This document shows, piece after piece, positions 24,894 to 36,395 of a DNA stretch of 64,000 bases (position 1 is its first letter; each line of letters opens with the position of its first letter). The notes under the pieces were generated by a model, which saw nothing but the letters and a program-made list of their open reading frames with translations, was not told the DNA's origin and ran no database searches. The stretch is from NCBI GenBank assembly GCA_001600455.1, contig BCKC01000002.1, positions 5,545,682 to 5,609,681 on the forward strand, written 5' to 3'. This stretch comes from Endocalyx cinctus. Lineage: Eukaryota; Ascomycota; Sordariomycetes; Amphisphaeriales; Apiosporaceae. Made by a program: the position numbers and the translations under genes.

Positions 24894-26798
24894 ATGCCTA
24901 TAGCTACTCAAGCTTATTTTGGCAAAGCCAGAGTTATTTGCATGCGCATCTACAACGATAAGCTGCTACGATACCTCGGCCTCGTCACCGTAACCCTTAT
25001 CATCATCTTCAACCTCTTATCCAAGCGTGATTTCGCCGTCGTCCCCGTCGCGCCCATCATAAAGCCCGGTCAGCCTCCCGAGACGCACGTCGTCGACGAT
25101 CGACCCCCGCCTTTCGCCGTAGACGACAAGCACCCCATCACCGTCCTCACCCGCAATGCGCACGTCGAGTTTAAGAAGCTGTTGGGCAAAGAATCCTTAA
25201 CCCTCGCGCAAGCCGCTAGCCAATACCGCGAACGCAGAGGTCGACACCCCCCTCCGGGTTTCGATAAGTGGTATGAAGTCGCCAAGGAGAAGAATGCCGT
25301 CGTCATCGAAGATTTGTTCGACCGCATATATCGCGATATAAATCCGTTCTGGGCGTTCGACCCCCAAGAGCTGCGCAGGAGAATCCAGGGACACTTGCAG
25401 TATATCCGCGTGCGCGATGGCAAAGCTTGGTACGTCACCGACGATATCCTCCATCGTCAACCCTGGGTTCAGCGCTGGACCGAGCTAGTGCAGGAGATGA
25501 GCGAGCATCTCCCCGACCTGGATATGATCTTGAATATTATGGACGAGACGAGAATACTCGTACCTTGGGAGACCATGAACGATTATATGACGAAGGAGAA
25601 AGCGACGCGAAAATTGGTTCCGCCCCAAAGAGCCAGTACTAATTATACAAGCTACGGCGAGGATACCGATGCTCAGTACAACCCGGGGTGGATCACCAAC
25701 GACGCTAACAAGTACTGGAACTATTATCGCAAGACCTGCCCACCCGATAGCCCCGGTCGCAAAGTAGAGGCCCTACCGGATTTCAACGTCCCCGTCAAGA
25801 CCCTGTACCCGCCGCAACCCATGCCGTACACGCTCGAAGGCTACATCCAGAACTTCACCACCGCCTCGGACCCTTGCGAGCAGCCGCATCTGCGAGGGAT
25901 GCACGGCACCTTCATCGAGAGCATCAGCATGGCCACCACGCACGAGCTGTTCCCCATGTTCGGCGGGTGCAAGCTCCCGCGCAATAACGAGATCCTCATC
26001 CCGGGAGGGATGCTCCTCGACGAGGACGTCCTCTTCAGCGGCGGTCGGGGCCACGGCGACGCCTGGGCCGGGAAGAAGGCCGGGCTCGTCTGGCGCGGCA
26101 CCGCCAGCGGCGGCCGGAACAAGGAGGACCAGTGGTGGCACTTCCAGCGCCACCGGTTCGTCCAGATGATGAACGGCAGCACCGTCGAGCTCGTCGAGGG
26201 CGGCCGCGCCGAGGTCGCGCCCAGCTTCGACCTCGGCCCCGTCTCGGCCTACAAGATCCGCCACACGGAGCAGCAGGGGGCCGGCCTCGGCGCCTGGCTC
26301 AAGACCTTCGCCGACGTCGGGTTCATGGACCTCTCGTGCTTCCCCTCGCAGGCGCGCGAATGCGACTACACGCAGAAGTACATGGCCATCCTCGATGGCA
26401 TGTCGATGCAGGAGCAGTACGCGTACAAGTTCCTTCCCGACATCGACGGCAACTCGTACAGCGCCCGGTTCCGGGGTTTCATGAGGAGCACAAGCTTACC
26501 TATCAAGGCCACCATCTACTCGGAGTGGCACGACGACCGGCTCGTCCCCTGGGCTCACTTCGTCCCCGTGGACAACACCTTCACCGACGTATACGCCGTC
26601 ATGGAGTATTTCCTCGACGGCGAGGGCCACGACGCGATCGCGCGGCAGATCGCTGAGACGGGCCAGAATTGGGCCGAGAGGACGATGAGGAGGGAGGATA
26701 TGATGCTTTACGTTTGGAGATTGCTGCTCGAGTACGCGAGAGTGATGGATCCGGATAGGGATCACCTCGCTTACGTGGGGGATTTGATTACGAAGTGA
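24894..26798 (+). CDS. Glycosyltransferase family 90 (CAP10-like), type II membrane protein
   Basis: An intronless 634-aa frame starting in the good context CCACCATGCC. One membrane anchor lies at about residues 28-43 (LGLVTVTLIIIFNLL) after a short cytosolic tail, so the catalytic part should face the Golgi lumen. The C-terminal half carries family GT90 (PF05686) landmarks: HGTFIESISMATTHELFPMF, GLVWRGTASGGRN, a QQYAYKF-like segment (EQYAYKFLPDIDGNSYSAR, about residues 506-524), the LPIKATIYSEWHDDRLVPW block and a final Arg/Glu-rich helix. Relatives include Cryptococcus CAP10/CXT1-type xylosyltransferases and animal POGLUT1, which transfer xylose or glucose. In filamentous ascomycetes the acceptor is mostly unknown. 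The centre is very GC-rich. A second Met at residue 17 is possible, but the first has the better context. Confidence 0.92.
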   Translation: MPIATQAYFGKARVICMRIYNDKLLRYLGLVTVTLIIIFNLLSKRDFAVVPVAPIIKPGQPPETHVVDDRPPPFAVDDKHPITVLTRNAHVEFKKLLGKESLTLAQAASQYRERRGRHPPPGFDKWYEVAKEKNAVVIEDLFDRIYRDINPFWAFDPQELRRRIQGHLQYIRVRDGKAWYVTDDILHRQPWVQRWTELVQEMSEHLPDLDMILNIMDETRILVPWETMNDYMTKEKATRKLVPPQRASTNYTSYGEDTDAQYNPGWITNDANKYWNYYRKTCPPDSPGRKVEALPDFNVPVKTLYPPQPMPYTLEGYIQNFTTASDPCEQPHLRGMHGTFIESISMATTHELFPMFGGCKLPRNNEILIPGGMLLDEDVLFSGGRGHGDAWAGKKAGLVWRGTASGGRNKEDQWWHFQRHRFVQMMNGSTVELVEGGRAEVAPSFDLGPVSAYKIRHTEQQGAGLGAWLKTFADVGFMDLSCFPSQARECDYTQKYMAILDGMSMQEQYAYKFLPDIDGNSYSARFRGFMRSTSLPIKATIYSEWHDDRLVPWAHFVPVDNTFTDVYAVMEYFLDGEGHDAIARQIAETGQNWAERTMRREDMMLYVWRLLLEYARVMDPDRDHLAYVGDLITK

Positions 26799-29700
26799 AA
26801 TGATATTTGAGACGATAAAAAAAAAAATTAAAAAAGAATGAAAAAAGAAGAGAGAGAAAGAAAGAAAGAAAATTAAACTTGGTGGGTCGGACGACGCCGG
26901 GCTTTTTAATGAGTAAACTTTAGTTTGCGACACGAAACGGATTGAAAATTGAAAACCGGGAATAACACGAATTAAAGGGATGGATCGGCCATAGCGCGGA
27001 CTAAAAAATGTACCGTGCACGACGCGTTCCGGAACTTTGCATATCCTTTTTTTTCTCTTTATCCGCCTTATTGTCATCGAATTTAGGGATGGATATAGAG
27101 GAAGAGAGTAAAAAGGAGGTGGGGGGATGGAGATTGTGGTGTCGTTATCCGAGACATTTTGAGTCGATCCAACCCAACCCAATCTTCGTTACGGACCCAT
27201 CTAAGTTACACCCTTTTCACGCAATACGGATGCTGCCGATTAATGAGGGAACCTTTTCTTCTTCTTAATGTTACGTATGTATGTTATGTATATGGTTTGA
27301 GTTTCACTTGTTGTCGTTGTACATTATATACCCGCTTACTTTAAAGCCGTGCGAGAATTAAGGATAGATGAAAGACAATCAGAATAGCAGAATAAGAAAT
27401 GAAAAAACAAATCAATAACTATGAACCATTTTTCTTCTTGGACAAAGACTGGAACTATCTATCTAGTCGGTGCTGCTTGAACGAAGCCTTTTCTAGTTGA
27501 ATGATATGAATTATGTCCAACGAGACAACCGTAGAAGTCCTCTCCAACAGTCGCGGTGGGATGTGTCGACTGCTAACTATCTCACAAAACTTTATAGTTA
27601 TAGTTTAAATATGCAGGCCATCTATTTCAGATGTTTTCCACCACGGCGAGAGTTATGACGTGTCGTGGAGCATCACGCAAGTAATTAACGCGAAGTTATG
27701 CGAGACTGCCGGACCAAAACGAGAATAAAAGGATTTGGCTAGGTTGAATAAGATACTTCCATGAGTATATTAATAATCACTTGATATCGTAACATTATGA
27801 TTATCATCACCACATTGTTTTAAAGCTGCTATAATGAAAAATAGCATGGGCGTAGACCGGTCCGCAAATGTCTCTGTTTACCATCTATGGGTAACTGAGA
27901 AGTTCTGTTTCACGAAGATATTGAATGGCAGTTGGTCTATACGAACTAAAGGAAGAAGAAGTCTTCTCGGCCGAGTTTTATCCCCTGACAGACATATAAA
28001 GGTCTTTTTCGAAACGGTTCATCTACCAACGGAAACTCCATACAAGTTGGAGTTCATCCGGTTTCAAAATTGGACTTACACTATGTTCGCCATCTTTTTC
28101 CCTTTTGGATTTGGATGTCTTTCGATACATATTGGAGTCATGGGAGACTGCACGGTGATATCCAGCTAACCTCTATCCTTGAGCATAACCGCGGAATCAC
28201 AGACTTAAGCTTTGACAATGAAAAACGGGATCATGATTTCAATCACGATGGTGTTCCTAATTTTCAAACGAAAATGCAGCTCGATCTGCAATATTCTGGG
28301 CCTGCTGTAACGAACTTATTGCAATTGACATCTCTATAGGTGGTCGGCGAAACCTGTGCTTTCCGACAAAGCTTGAGATTTTTGAGAATCTCTCGTCTGG
28401 GGCGGATTCAAGACTTTCACGACGCGTCACACTTTCCTTACGGAGCAATTTGCAAGGCGTCTTATCGGGACAAACGTTTCTACCTCTGAAGAATAAACCA
28501 CAGTTTCATGGCAGGAGAATTCCTTCTCACGTTAACGACCTCGGTCTTGCCTATAGCTGAGCTCGAGCCCGGCTTTCTGATGAATTCTTCAAGTTATTCA
28601 ACGCAAGATGATCACAGCTAAACACATTTTTCATTTTTATTAGAATTTTTCTAGAAATTGCATCGCACTTGAACATATTCGAATACTTAGATACGCCTGC
28701 ATCTTCTATATTTGATATCAGTATGGGTTAATGCGACTTGCCGAAAGACGAGATTGAGGGGCAGCAGTCACCACGGGTTTCAGATCGCTTAGATTCTCTT
28801 GAAAAATTGTCATCTGTGAAACGTCCTCGCCTTTATATTTCAGGCTAAGATGAGCAATCTGCTATAACGCAGGAACAAATGGTCAAAGGCACCATGAAAA
28901 GCGTACGTAATGGCAACCCGAGCCACAGCTTGAAAATTCTTGATATTGAATGGTGGGCTCCAACAACCGAACTTATTATGTGTGCACTCTAGTCAAGACA
29001 AACCTTACTTGATTACACGCCGATAGAGCTTTATTTGTAACCAGGAGAGAATGATTTCGAGGTCTCAAATGACGAGAAGACGAGATTACCAGGAGACTCT
29101 TGGTGTCATGATAAAATTTCACTCTCCATGCACAAGAAATAAGTATTATGATAAATTTATCTACATAATTTTGGAGAGAGTAGTTTCGAGTAACTTCAAA
29201 TAATATCTCAAAGGATTACACAGCTTCCCTCTCGTTCTCTCCTTTTTTTTTATCTTATCATCTTACTTCTAGACTTCCTAAAACGATATTATACGGAGCA
29301 TATATGCATGCCCATTTTATGAGCAATGTAACTCTCATCCACTACCCAAAAATATTGGCGTTGGGTGTATACAGAGGATTCTGCCTTGTGAATAGAACAG
29401 GGAGATCAAGGATCAATATAATATAATTATCATTAGGCTCTTCAAAATATACTCCAACGCACCTCAAGCCCATACATGCATGCTACGATACATGGCAAAT
29501 AGCTTCTTTAAGGACACGATGAGTGAAACATGTTGCGTCCACCAGATTTAACAGTAATCATTTATATTCTGAACACTACTGATTCCGCAGATGATAATTC
29601 AACAACCAGAAAGGTAAGATTTATACTCATTTATTACAAACTCTCCGGAATGGAGCCCCCAAAGTTGACACTAATAGCTCTTTCAACCGTCTATATAAGA

Positions 29701-29826
29701 CAGAAACGTCTCCAGATGCGTAACTAGGACGTAGACAGCCTCCATCAATATCACTCAGCGCGTGTGGCGTTCGTCTCCTCGGAATCGAATACCGCTAGAA
29801 GTAAAAGTGAATATTAGCTCAAGACA
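26799..29826. other. Intergenic region left of the RiPP cluster
   Basis: About 3 kb, AT-rich beyond 27.3 kb. A purine-rich A/G run at 26815-26873 follows the GT90 stop. Open frames near 27834-28339 and 29530-29727 were inspected and have no family pattern. I see no further UstYa motif here. Confidence 0.45.
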
Positions 29827-30984
29827 TCACATTTGTGACTTTGATAGAGATGTACCGTTAGAAAGAGGATTCTTAAGAATAGGACCCTTTCCCATGATGG
29901 GCTGATGATCTTTATTCCACTTATCCAAGGGCTCGTATTTTCTGCATTCTCTTTCTACGCGTGGATGTGGGTGGGCTCTCCCTGTCTCGAGGTTCATTTG
30001 AAACATGTGGACGCTGATGTCTCCATGGCACATGAGTATCTCTCGAAGGCTATCTAGGCAATGAACTAGTATGTGGTCATAATCCATATCAGTACGGGAA
30101 CTGTCATCGCGGTATCATAACGATGGTAGTACTGTATGCTGAGAACTTACCGGTATGCTCGGCTCGAAGAGCGGATTCTAGCTTATAGTAGTCGGAATAT
30201 GCACTTTGTCTTATATAATTCTGCATAAAAGTAAATATGGTTGTTAACCACTCCTGTAACAAAGACTTCAAAACATCTACAGGAGAAGATAGAAGTTCGA
30301 AGCACTTACCAGACAGTGTAGTTCATGAGTAAAGTCAAGGAAACTAAGATATCCGTCTTGGTTCAAAAGCTTTACGGACGTGCGATTGACCTTTTCGAGA
30401 TCGCCGGCTGTGACGGCGGCATTATGATCTGTTTTATATGTATATTTATCTGTTAGCTAACTGGCTAAAAGTCCTCAAGCTTATGAAAGTAAAACCGAAT
30501 TATACGCTCAGATGGATACTCACGATTCAAGATTTTTTGCCATGCTGCCTCAGCTTCCGGGCCAGGCCCCAGCTTGAACGGCGAGGGTTCTGAATTATCT
30601 TCAACTTGAATTTCGTACGCAACGGCCGACCGTGCAGGAGCTGTGGCAAGTTAGACATAGCATGAATTGAGACGTCCAAGAACGGGGTAGGTCAATAAAA
30701 CAAAAAGAAGCTCCGAAAAACTTTGGGGTAAACGGATATCGAATATACCACGCACAATATATAAGTCCTTGTTCTACTGGGCGATTCGAGTATCTAAGCG
30801 TAACCGCAGTAGCGAATATAGCGAGATATAAAACAAACAAGGAGATGTGAATCAGAATGAACCGTTTCTTTTTCTGCTTCGCTATATCGACATCTGAGCT
30901 CTGACTATGAATGTTGAGTTGAAGGTAGTTCAATCTGGGCATTGAGAAGAAAGTCATCCAGTCTGAATGATTCTTAGATGGCAT
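29827..30984 (-). CDS. UstYa/DUF3328 family oxidase, probably frameshifted
   Basis: Five exons on the minus strand: 30984-30756, 30640-30524, 30428-30310, 30220-30151 and about 30101-29827. UstYa proteins are membrane-anchored oxidases that make cyclic cross-links in fungal RiPPs. Seen here: a basic stop-transfer patch and TM (KQKKKRFILIHISLFVLYLA), the joint LIYSPARSAVAYE typical of the family, FKLGPGPEAEAAW, then the first catalytic motif HELHC followed by LNYIRQ, and after the last intron LVHCLDSLREILMCHGDISV. Exons 1-4 join in perfect phase. The last intron (GTAAGT to GACAG, 49 nt) joins exon 4 (phase 1) to an exon that needs phase 2, so the product is one base out of frame. The second motif reads HILVHC, with its His one place early. 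Either this gene is decaying, the sequence has an error, or a non-canonical splice site is used. Confidence 0.75.
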
Positions 30985-32014
30985 TTTGGGTAAGAAGGAG
31001 TGGCTACACGTATAGAAAGATCAGCGAATGGTCGATTCGTGCTGTTTTCCTGTTGACCGCACTTGAGCAAATGAAGGTGTTGGATGTGTATAGGAAGGCA
31101 ACAGCAAATAGGCACTGTCTATCACAAACAGGACGGTATTCTAAGCTACCGTATGAATTCACAAGTCACATTCTTGTGCAATCAAAACAAGACTATGTGG
31201 ACCCCCCAGTAACTGCTCACTGACACCGGTTTGGCTCCCATAACTACCTAATTCAACCAACACACCAACTCCTAGTTAGAACCATTCCTTCGAATAAGCA
31301 AATAGTTGCCGTCTGGAAGAATAGTTATTAAGGTAAGATATTATAATAGCTGGTATGATGTATTGAATGACTAAATGTCAATTAATTTAACTTTTTGATC
31401 CCATACTCGATTACTTGTATGTTCAACTATAAATAGATACACCAAAACAAAAGCGTATGAGGGACAAATCTTCTGCGATTGTGGCACAATACAGTATATT
31501 CTTAGGCTTCTTCTTCTTCTAGCTTAGATAACCGTGCATAGTCTCGCTGCAATGGTTTTATCGAGGCATGAGTAAAGTCGCGGAATTAACTATATCTACG
31601 TGTAAGTCAGATCTACACTATACTAGCCATATGGGACTAATCAAATCATTTAGAGGAAACTTATATGACTAGCTGTGCATTAGCATAAAGGGGTATATCT
31701 AGTAAAAAGCTAGTGTTTGTTTGGTAAGTATTTACTCAGCTCCAGATCTTTTATTGCCTCCAAACCTTTGGGATCGTGAATGAGTGATCGTCCTAGCGGA
31801 TAGCTCTCATCGTGGATCGATGACTTGAGGGTGATGGTAAAGCTGCGTTCATAGTCAACTTTTAAACCATGTGAACAAATGAGTAAGACACACAGTCACT
31901 CCCATCTCGGTGCCCCGAGTCATTATTTCTTAATAAGATATTATCAATAGAACGATGAACTATCATTATGCAGGTAATATGCAGACATTAAATGTATTGG
32001 CAGAATGAAAGACG
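30985..32014. other. Intergenic between UstYa-type genes
   Basis: About 1 kb of AT-rich DNA with no supported gene; it should hold the promoter of the minus-strand UstYa gene to its left. Confidence 0.45.
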
Positions 32015-32933
32015 TCAATCCAGATTTATCATCTTCCTCACAGCATCTGAAGCATGATGTTGACCGGCCCAATCTTGTAGACTGTCCCAGTTACGGCATT
32101 CTCTCTTGATGACAAAGTTAGGCCAAGGTTTTTCCTCCCCTTCTTTCCATTCGTAAGACCCTAAAGCAATATCTAAATGGCAAATCAATGCCTGTCGAAC
32201 TTGATCGACGCAATTGTTGAGTTGCTCTTGATCCGGCGCCGCCGTACGGTAATAGTCTTTGTGTAGCTACTTTCTAATGGTGTTCATGCAGCCAAGACTT
32301 CGGAAGACATCCAAGATTAGTACGGTCTCGCCCTCTTTACCTCCTAATGTTCCTTCCAAGTATGGTTTCTCATCCCACTTCACGGTAGATACGGAATCTA
32401 AAATTCAGATTAGAAAGGAGTTATCAATCACTCGATTTTTGGAATTAACGTTGAAAAGACGTAAAACTTTTTCGAGGGTAGGGTTAGAGGAAGGTGACTC
32501 GCAGAACTAACATTTAAGAAGATCGTTCCATGCATCGTCCACTTCAGGGCTGGGAGCCTTGAAAAAAGGCGATGAGCGCTCAAGGCTATGATCAAGTTCC
32601 AGCGTCATATACGACACTGCATCTTTTGCGGGGGCTATGCTAATCTATTAGTATTAACTTTCTTCTAGGAATGATGCTGAATTTCTCACATGATAAAAGA
32701 TTCGCAGCGAGTAAAGGAGTGTTCCCAGATGCTCTCTGAATCGCGATCCAAAGCAATATAAAAAAGACTAAAAAAAATCCATGGAAGACAAGAGACGATT
32801 TCACCCATCTATAATCGGAAATTTTCCCTGGAAGACGTTCCTGTTCTGCATTCCACAACAGCTTCTCGTCCAGTTCCGTTGAAATATCATCGGATTGGTC
32901 GTCCGACTCGCTTGAGCGCCGAGATTCCTCCAT
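32015..32933 (-). pseudogene. Broken UstYa/DUF3328 gene
   Basis: Exons 32933-32690 and 32634-32512 and a terminal block 32398-32015 follow the family layout. They show an acidic cytosolic tail, a TM (SLVFHGFFLVFFILLWIAI), the joint SSPAKDAVSYM, FKAPSPEVDDAWNDLL, a divergent DVFRSLGCMNTIRK where intact members have HxxHC, and LNNCVDQVRQALICHLDIAL where the second HxxHC should be. The end has PWPNFVIKRECRNWDSLQDW, typical of the C-terminus. Two breaks are visible: one surplus base near 32340-32342 shifts the frame, and a TAG at 32267-32269 interrupts the frame straight after the first motif. Both His pairs of the catalytic motifs are missing. A 43-nt intron starting GTAAAG with a TACTAATC branch could hide the frameshift, but not the stop. 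I read it as a decayed paralogue of the neighbours. Confidence 0.85.
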
Positions 32934-33901
32934 GATGAACGGTATTCTTGAGCATGGAAGACGGGATAGGTAGAGTTAACGATTGACAGGTAAGGAGTGA
33001 TACAGAACGACAAACTTTTGAACACCCTCAGCCGTATCAGACTACACAAAAGCGAGTTTTGGATAAGGAGGTTGACCAAGAACACTTTGCGAACTTACCA
33101 GAAATTTTAGCGACAAAATTAAAACAGCGGTGTGGTATGGGGTAAATAAAGAAAACACCAGTAGGATGGGTATTGGTATGGACAAAAATTTAAGGTGTTC
33201 GAATAAATAAGCAACTAGTGTAAAAAGATTTCCAAGTGTCTAGATATGAACTTACAGCGTAGTGGCTAGATCATGTTGTTACCGCCAGAAAAACCCCTGT
33301 AAATATCAAAGACGTATACATACTACACTGATGTCGGATCTTAAATATAATCATCGGTAAGCAGATCGGGTCGTAATAGTCAGATCATCCTTAGACTGGG
33401 GCTTATGGAGTAGCGTAGGCTACGGACTACCGGCTCAAGACTTGAGATTAACCTGCTAAGCCAGAAACCCCCTCCCCCCATACTGCTTTTTCCGACGACA
33501 TATAGCACTAGTTCCGTATAACTGTTTAAAATCCTCACCCCTGAAATCCCTACGACGTTAGAGAGTGGCCTAAGAAGCTAAGCCCTTTACCGTTACAGCG
33601 CTACCCCCTACCCACCTAGGCACTAAGTGATGGTATATAACAGCATATAACAGTCCTATTCCACTAGTCTGATAAGAGTAAAGTTCAAACCGCTGTCAGT
33701 TTTAGCTTATTTGTGTAGATAATGATGATGTCGTTATAGGGGTTTTCATAGAGTTCCTAATCCTTCGGGCTGATACCAGTATGGTTTGATTATACAACTT
33801 ATCGACGCCATTTGATATGAGACATTTATTAACGTATTAGGGTGTCTAGTAGAGATACTAAAGATTTTTCAACTAGCTCCAGTTGATTACAGCCTTCTAC
33901 T
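32934..33901. other. Intergenic between UstYa-type genes
   Basis: About 970 bases without a supported gene. AT-rich on the whole, with a more GC-rich, C-run-containing patch near 33460-33620. Confidence 0.45.
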
Positions 33902-34894
33902 TTACGGGGTTGGCTCCTTCTCTCCATTTTCAAGGGGCCAAGAAACACCGAGAGAAGGATGCTGTAAGACGCTGCCCCGAAGTGTTTTGAGCTTGCGTTC
34001 AGGACTCTTGACCCATTCCGTAATCCGATCCCAATCTCTGCACACCCTATCAATGGCGAAATTAGCCCAAGGCCATTGGTAGCCGTCTTTCCAAGTATAC
34101 GTCAGGACGCTAACGTCTCCGTGGCACATGACTACTTCGCGAAGGGTGTCGATACAGTGATCGATATGTTCCAATTTCTGCGCGTCAGGGTTGGTATTCT
34201 CGGGATACTGCGAACGACGGATCTGTTGGCGAATCATATTGAGGCAGTGAACTTGATGAAAGACGTCTAAACTGGCCATGTAGCCTCCTTGCTCGTCCTG
34301 AAACTCGACCGAACTTTCCGAGTATCGACCCATAGCAACGAGTTCCTCTTTGGTAAGTCGAAATGAAAGGTCTTGAATCTTGTCAGTTTTGATGTCATGT
34401 AAATATAACAGATGGTTATGGGACTGTAAGTACTCACATTTGGTTGAAATATCATACCACAGGTCATCTATCCCTTCCCGTCGATCTCCTTTGTAAGGAT
34501 TTCCTACGTCGAGCGTATTGTTGAAGGACCCGATGTGATAAGAGATTATATCTCTGGCGGGGGCTTTCTCTCTAGTCAGCGGTCGTTCGGTTAAGGTCCT
34601 TCTGTACTTACAATATTCAAGTTGTTTGGTGTTACATGAGGTACCACTGTGTAACGCAACTGCCCAAAGAATTGTGTATGTGACGATTAGACTTAGATGT
34701 ACGAATCGCCAGTGACCCTGTAACTCAGGCGTCGATGGAGGTACCGGTTGCTTCTCAGAAGATGGGTTTAGAGCAGCTTCTTCTCCACCACTCTCGGATG
34801 CGCTGTCTCGATATTCAGTATTGTCATGGTAGTCAATGGTGTTTCTTTGCTTCTGTTTCGACAGAAAACTAGAGGCACGAGTAAAGAGATCCAT
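33902..34894 (-). CDS. UstYa/DUF3328 family oxidase, apparently intact
   Basis: The minus strand is open for 330 codons, but family pattern and splice sites point to three exons: 34894-34612, 34563-34438 and 34371-33902, giving 292 aa. Intron 1 (48 nt, GTAAGT to AAAG, branch GCTGACT) restores the family joint LEYSPARDIISYH. Intron 2 (66 nt, GTGAGT to CAAG) joins STK to YLSFRLTKEEL. A TM lies at about residues 64-83. Both catalytic motifs are complete: HQVHC at about 175-179 in GGYMASLDVFHQVHCLNMIR and HIDHC at about 205-209 before IDTLREVVMCHGDVSV. In ustiloxin and related pathways UstYa/UstYb form the ether or C-C macrocycle between Tyr/Phe side chains and other residues of the core. This is the best candidate cyclase for the precursor 1.5 kb away, which is transcribed divergently. 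Confidence 0.9.
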   Translation of the reverse strand: MDLFTRASSFLSKQKQRNTIDYHDNTEYRDSASESGGEEAALNPSSEKQPVPPSTPELQGHWRFVHLSLIVTYTILWAVALHSGTSCNTKQLEYCKYRRTLTERPLTREKAPARDIISYHIGSFNNTLDVGNPYKGDRREGIDDLWYDISTKCEYLQSHNHLLYLHDIKTDKIQDLSFRLTKEELVAMGRYSESSVEFQDEQGGYMASLDVFHQVHCLNMIRQQIRRSQYPENTNPDAQKLEHIDHCIDTLREVVMCHGDVSVLTYTWKDGYQWPWANFAIDRVCRDWDRITEWVKSPERKLKTLRGSVLQHPSLGVSWPLENGEKEPTP

Positions 34895-36233
34895 CTTGTC
34901 AGTTGTCTGTATTCTACCTTAGAGAGGAAAAGAAAGACGAAGACGAAGACAAAGGCAAAGAAACAGAGGAGTAAGATGAGAGACTGAAGAGAATATGATG
35001 CGGCGGGAAGCAGGAAGAGGCAATATTCTCAGTGTCTATAGTAAGTATGAATAGAAAGACCTATTTCATTAGTCTGCGGAAGATCTTACAATAGGACGTT
35101 CCAATAAGATAAGTCGTCAATAATAAATATAGCGTAGTTTCTTGTCTACCCAGGACAAGCATTTCTTTGCAGTAGCGCGGCGTCTTACTACATACAAGGG
35201 TCAGGGGTCTGGCTCCACCGCAACCTAATGTAGTAATAGTCAGCTTCTATCAGATACGGGCATTTGCACTGTCAGACTTACGGGTGATAAAGTCCGTGTA
35301 GAAGTCGATATTTATCATAAATTGTTAATACACTTATCGAAACTCTCACGATATCAGCTCAAGATTAGATTAAGGATATTATCTCATTTCTCTTGTGTTT
35401 ATCTTAATAAGGATTGATCAAGTTGAGTAGTTAGCCTAGAAGACTTCAGAAATCAGAATATGTCAAGCCCTGTTGAGGCTTTTGGTGAAGTGTTACCGGT
35501 CTAGAACATTTCACTTGTCCCCAAGTCTCCTGGATACAATAAGTCGGTGGCCAAAGCTAATTTGACTAAACACCGCGGCCGCGATCCAATGCCGCACCTC
35601 GTAAAATTACGTTGTGGAAAATACGTTGGGTATGTCTATAACTCTCCCTCTGCCCCTGTAGTTCGTAGAATAGAGTCTGACATAAGAACCTTATTTCTAG
35701 GCTAAGTATGGCTTCACGAGTATGGAAAACATGTTTCTTTTCTGTTACGTCACTACCCCATGACTCGTAAAAGACTAGCGATACCGACTAGACGGTAGAC
35801 TGTCCAAGTTACACAGAATCCTCGAGCCATATCAAAATTGAAGGGAGATCTTCATCTTACGGGCGGTGGACCCCTTCTCCACAAAAATATATCGAGAAGA
35901 GACAGAAAGAGTAGGTATGATAGTCGTAGCCTAAAGTCCTCCACAGCCTGATATTTGCGGAAGCTTCACTCTCCGCGAATAGCTTCAGTTTATGCAGGGG
36001 GTAAGGATTTCAGAAAATTCACGCCATTACTATTCTCTCCCTGGTATCCCTGTATTATGGAGTGAAAAAACTAACCTGCTGTGGCGGGTAGACACTTGGA
36101 AATTCCGCACATTCCGTACAAGGCAGTCATCTTTCTAACTTATGTCTTGCTAAGGCTTAATGCCGTAATTTTGTAGATGTCATGAAAAGCAGGCCATAGA
36201 TGAGATTGGAAGAGAAAGGCGTAGATATAACAG

Positions 36234-36243
36234 GTATATAACA
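36234..36243 (+). promoter_or_regulatory. TATA-like element of precursor gene
   Basis: GTATATAACA lies about 150 bases before the precursor ATG and is followed by a CA/CT-rich leader (ACAACATCACTTTCC). Support is sequence and spacing only. Confidence 0.4.
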
Positions 36244-36346
36244 TGTCGATCATCCAGAGAACACAACATCACTTTCCTTTGCTTCATCAACAACAACTAT
36301 TCCACATTCACCTACAAACCCTATTCTACAATATTCAACTAAGCTA

Positions 36347-36349
<3 letters not shown>

Positions 36350-36379
<30 letters not shown>
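36350..36379. repeat. 30-nt homopolymer T tract in the precursor's 5' leader
   Basis: Thirty T in a row ending 16 bases before the ATG at 36396. It probably lies in the transcribed leader. A similar tract lies at 37474-37502, downstream of the same gene. Confidence 0.9.
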
Positions 36380-36395
36380 CACAAACTTTTTCATC

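Larger units (their letters stand above)
34895..36395. other. Divergent intergenic region between UstYa oxidase and precursor peptide
   Basis: A 1.5-kb region between the minus-strand oxidase and the plus-strand precursor, probably a shared regulatory region. No cluster-specific binding site could be named. It includes a TATA-like site and a 30-nt T tract near its right end, listed separately. Confidence 0.5.

Noticed and set aside
25773..26264. Minus-strand frame inside the GT90 gene
   Set aside because: Antisense shadow of the most GC-rich part of a gene with clear GT90 motifs.
26496..27182. A 228-codon minus-strand frame
   Set aside because: Half is antisense to the GT90 C-terminus and half is low-complexity A/G-rich DNA read as Phe/Ser/Ile.
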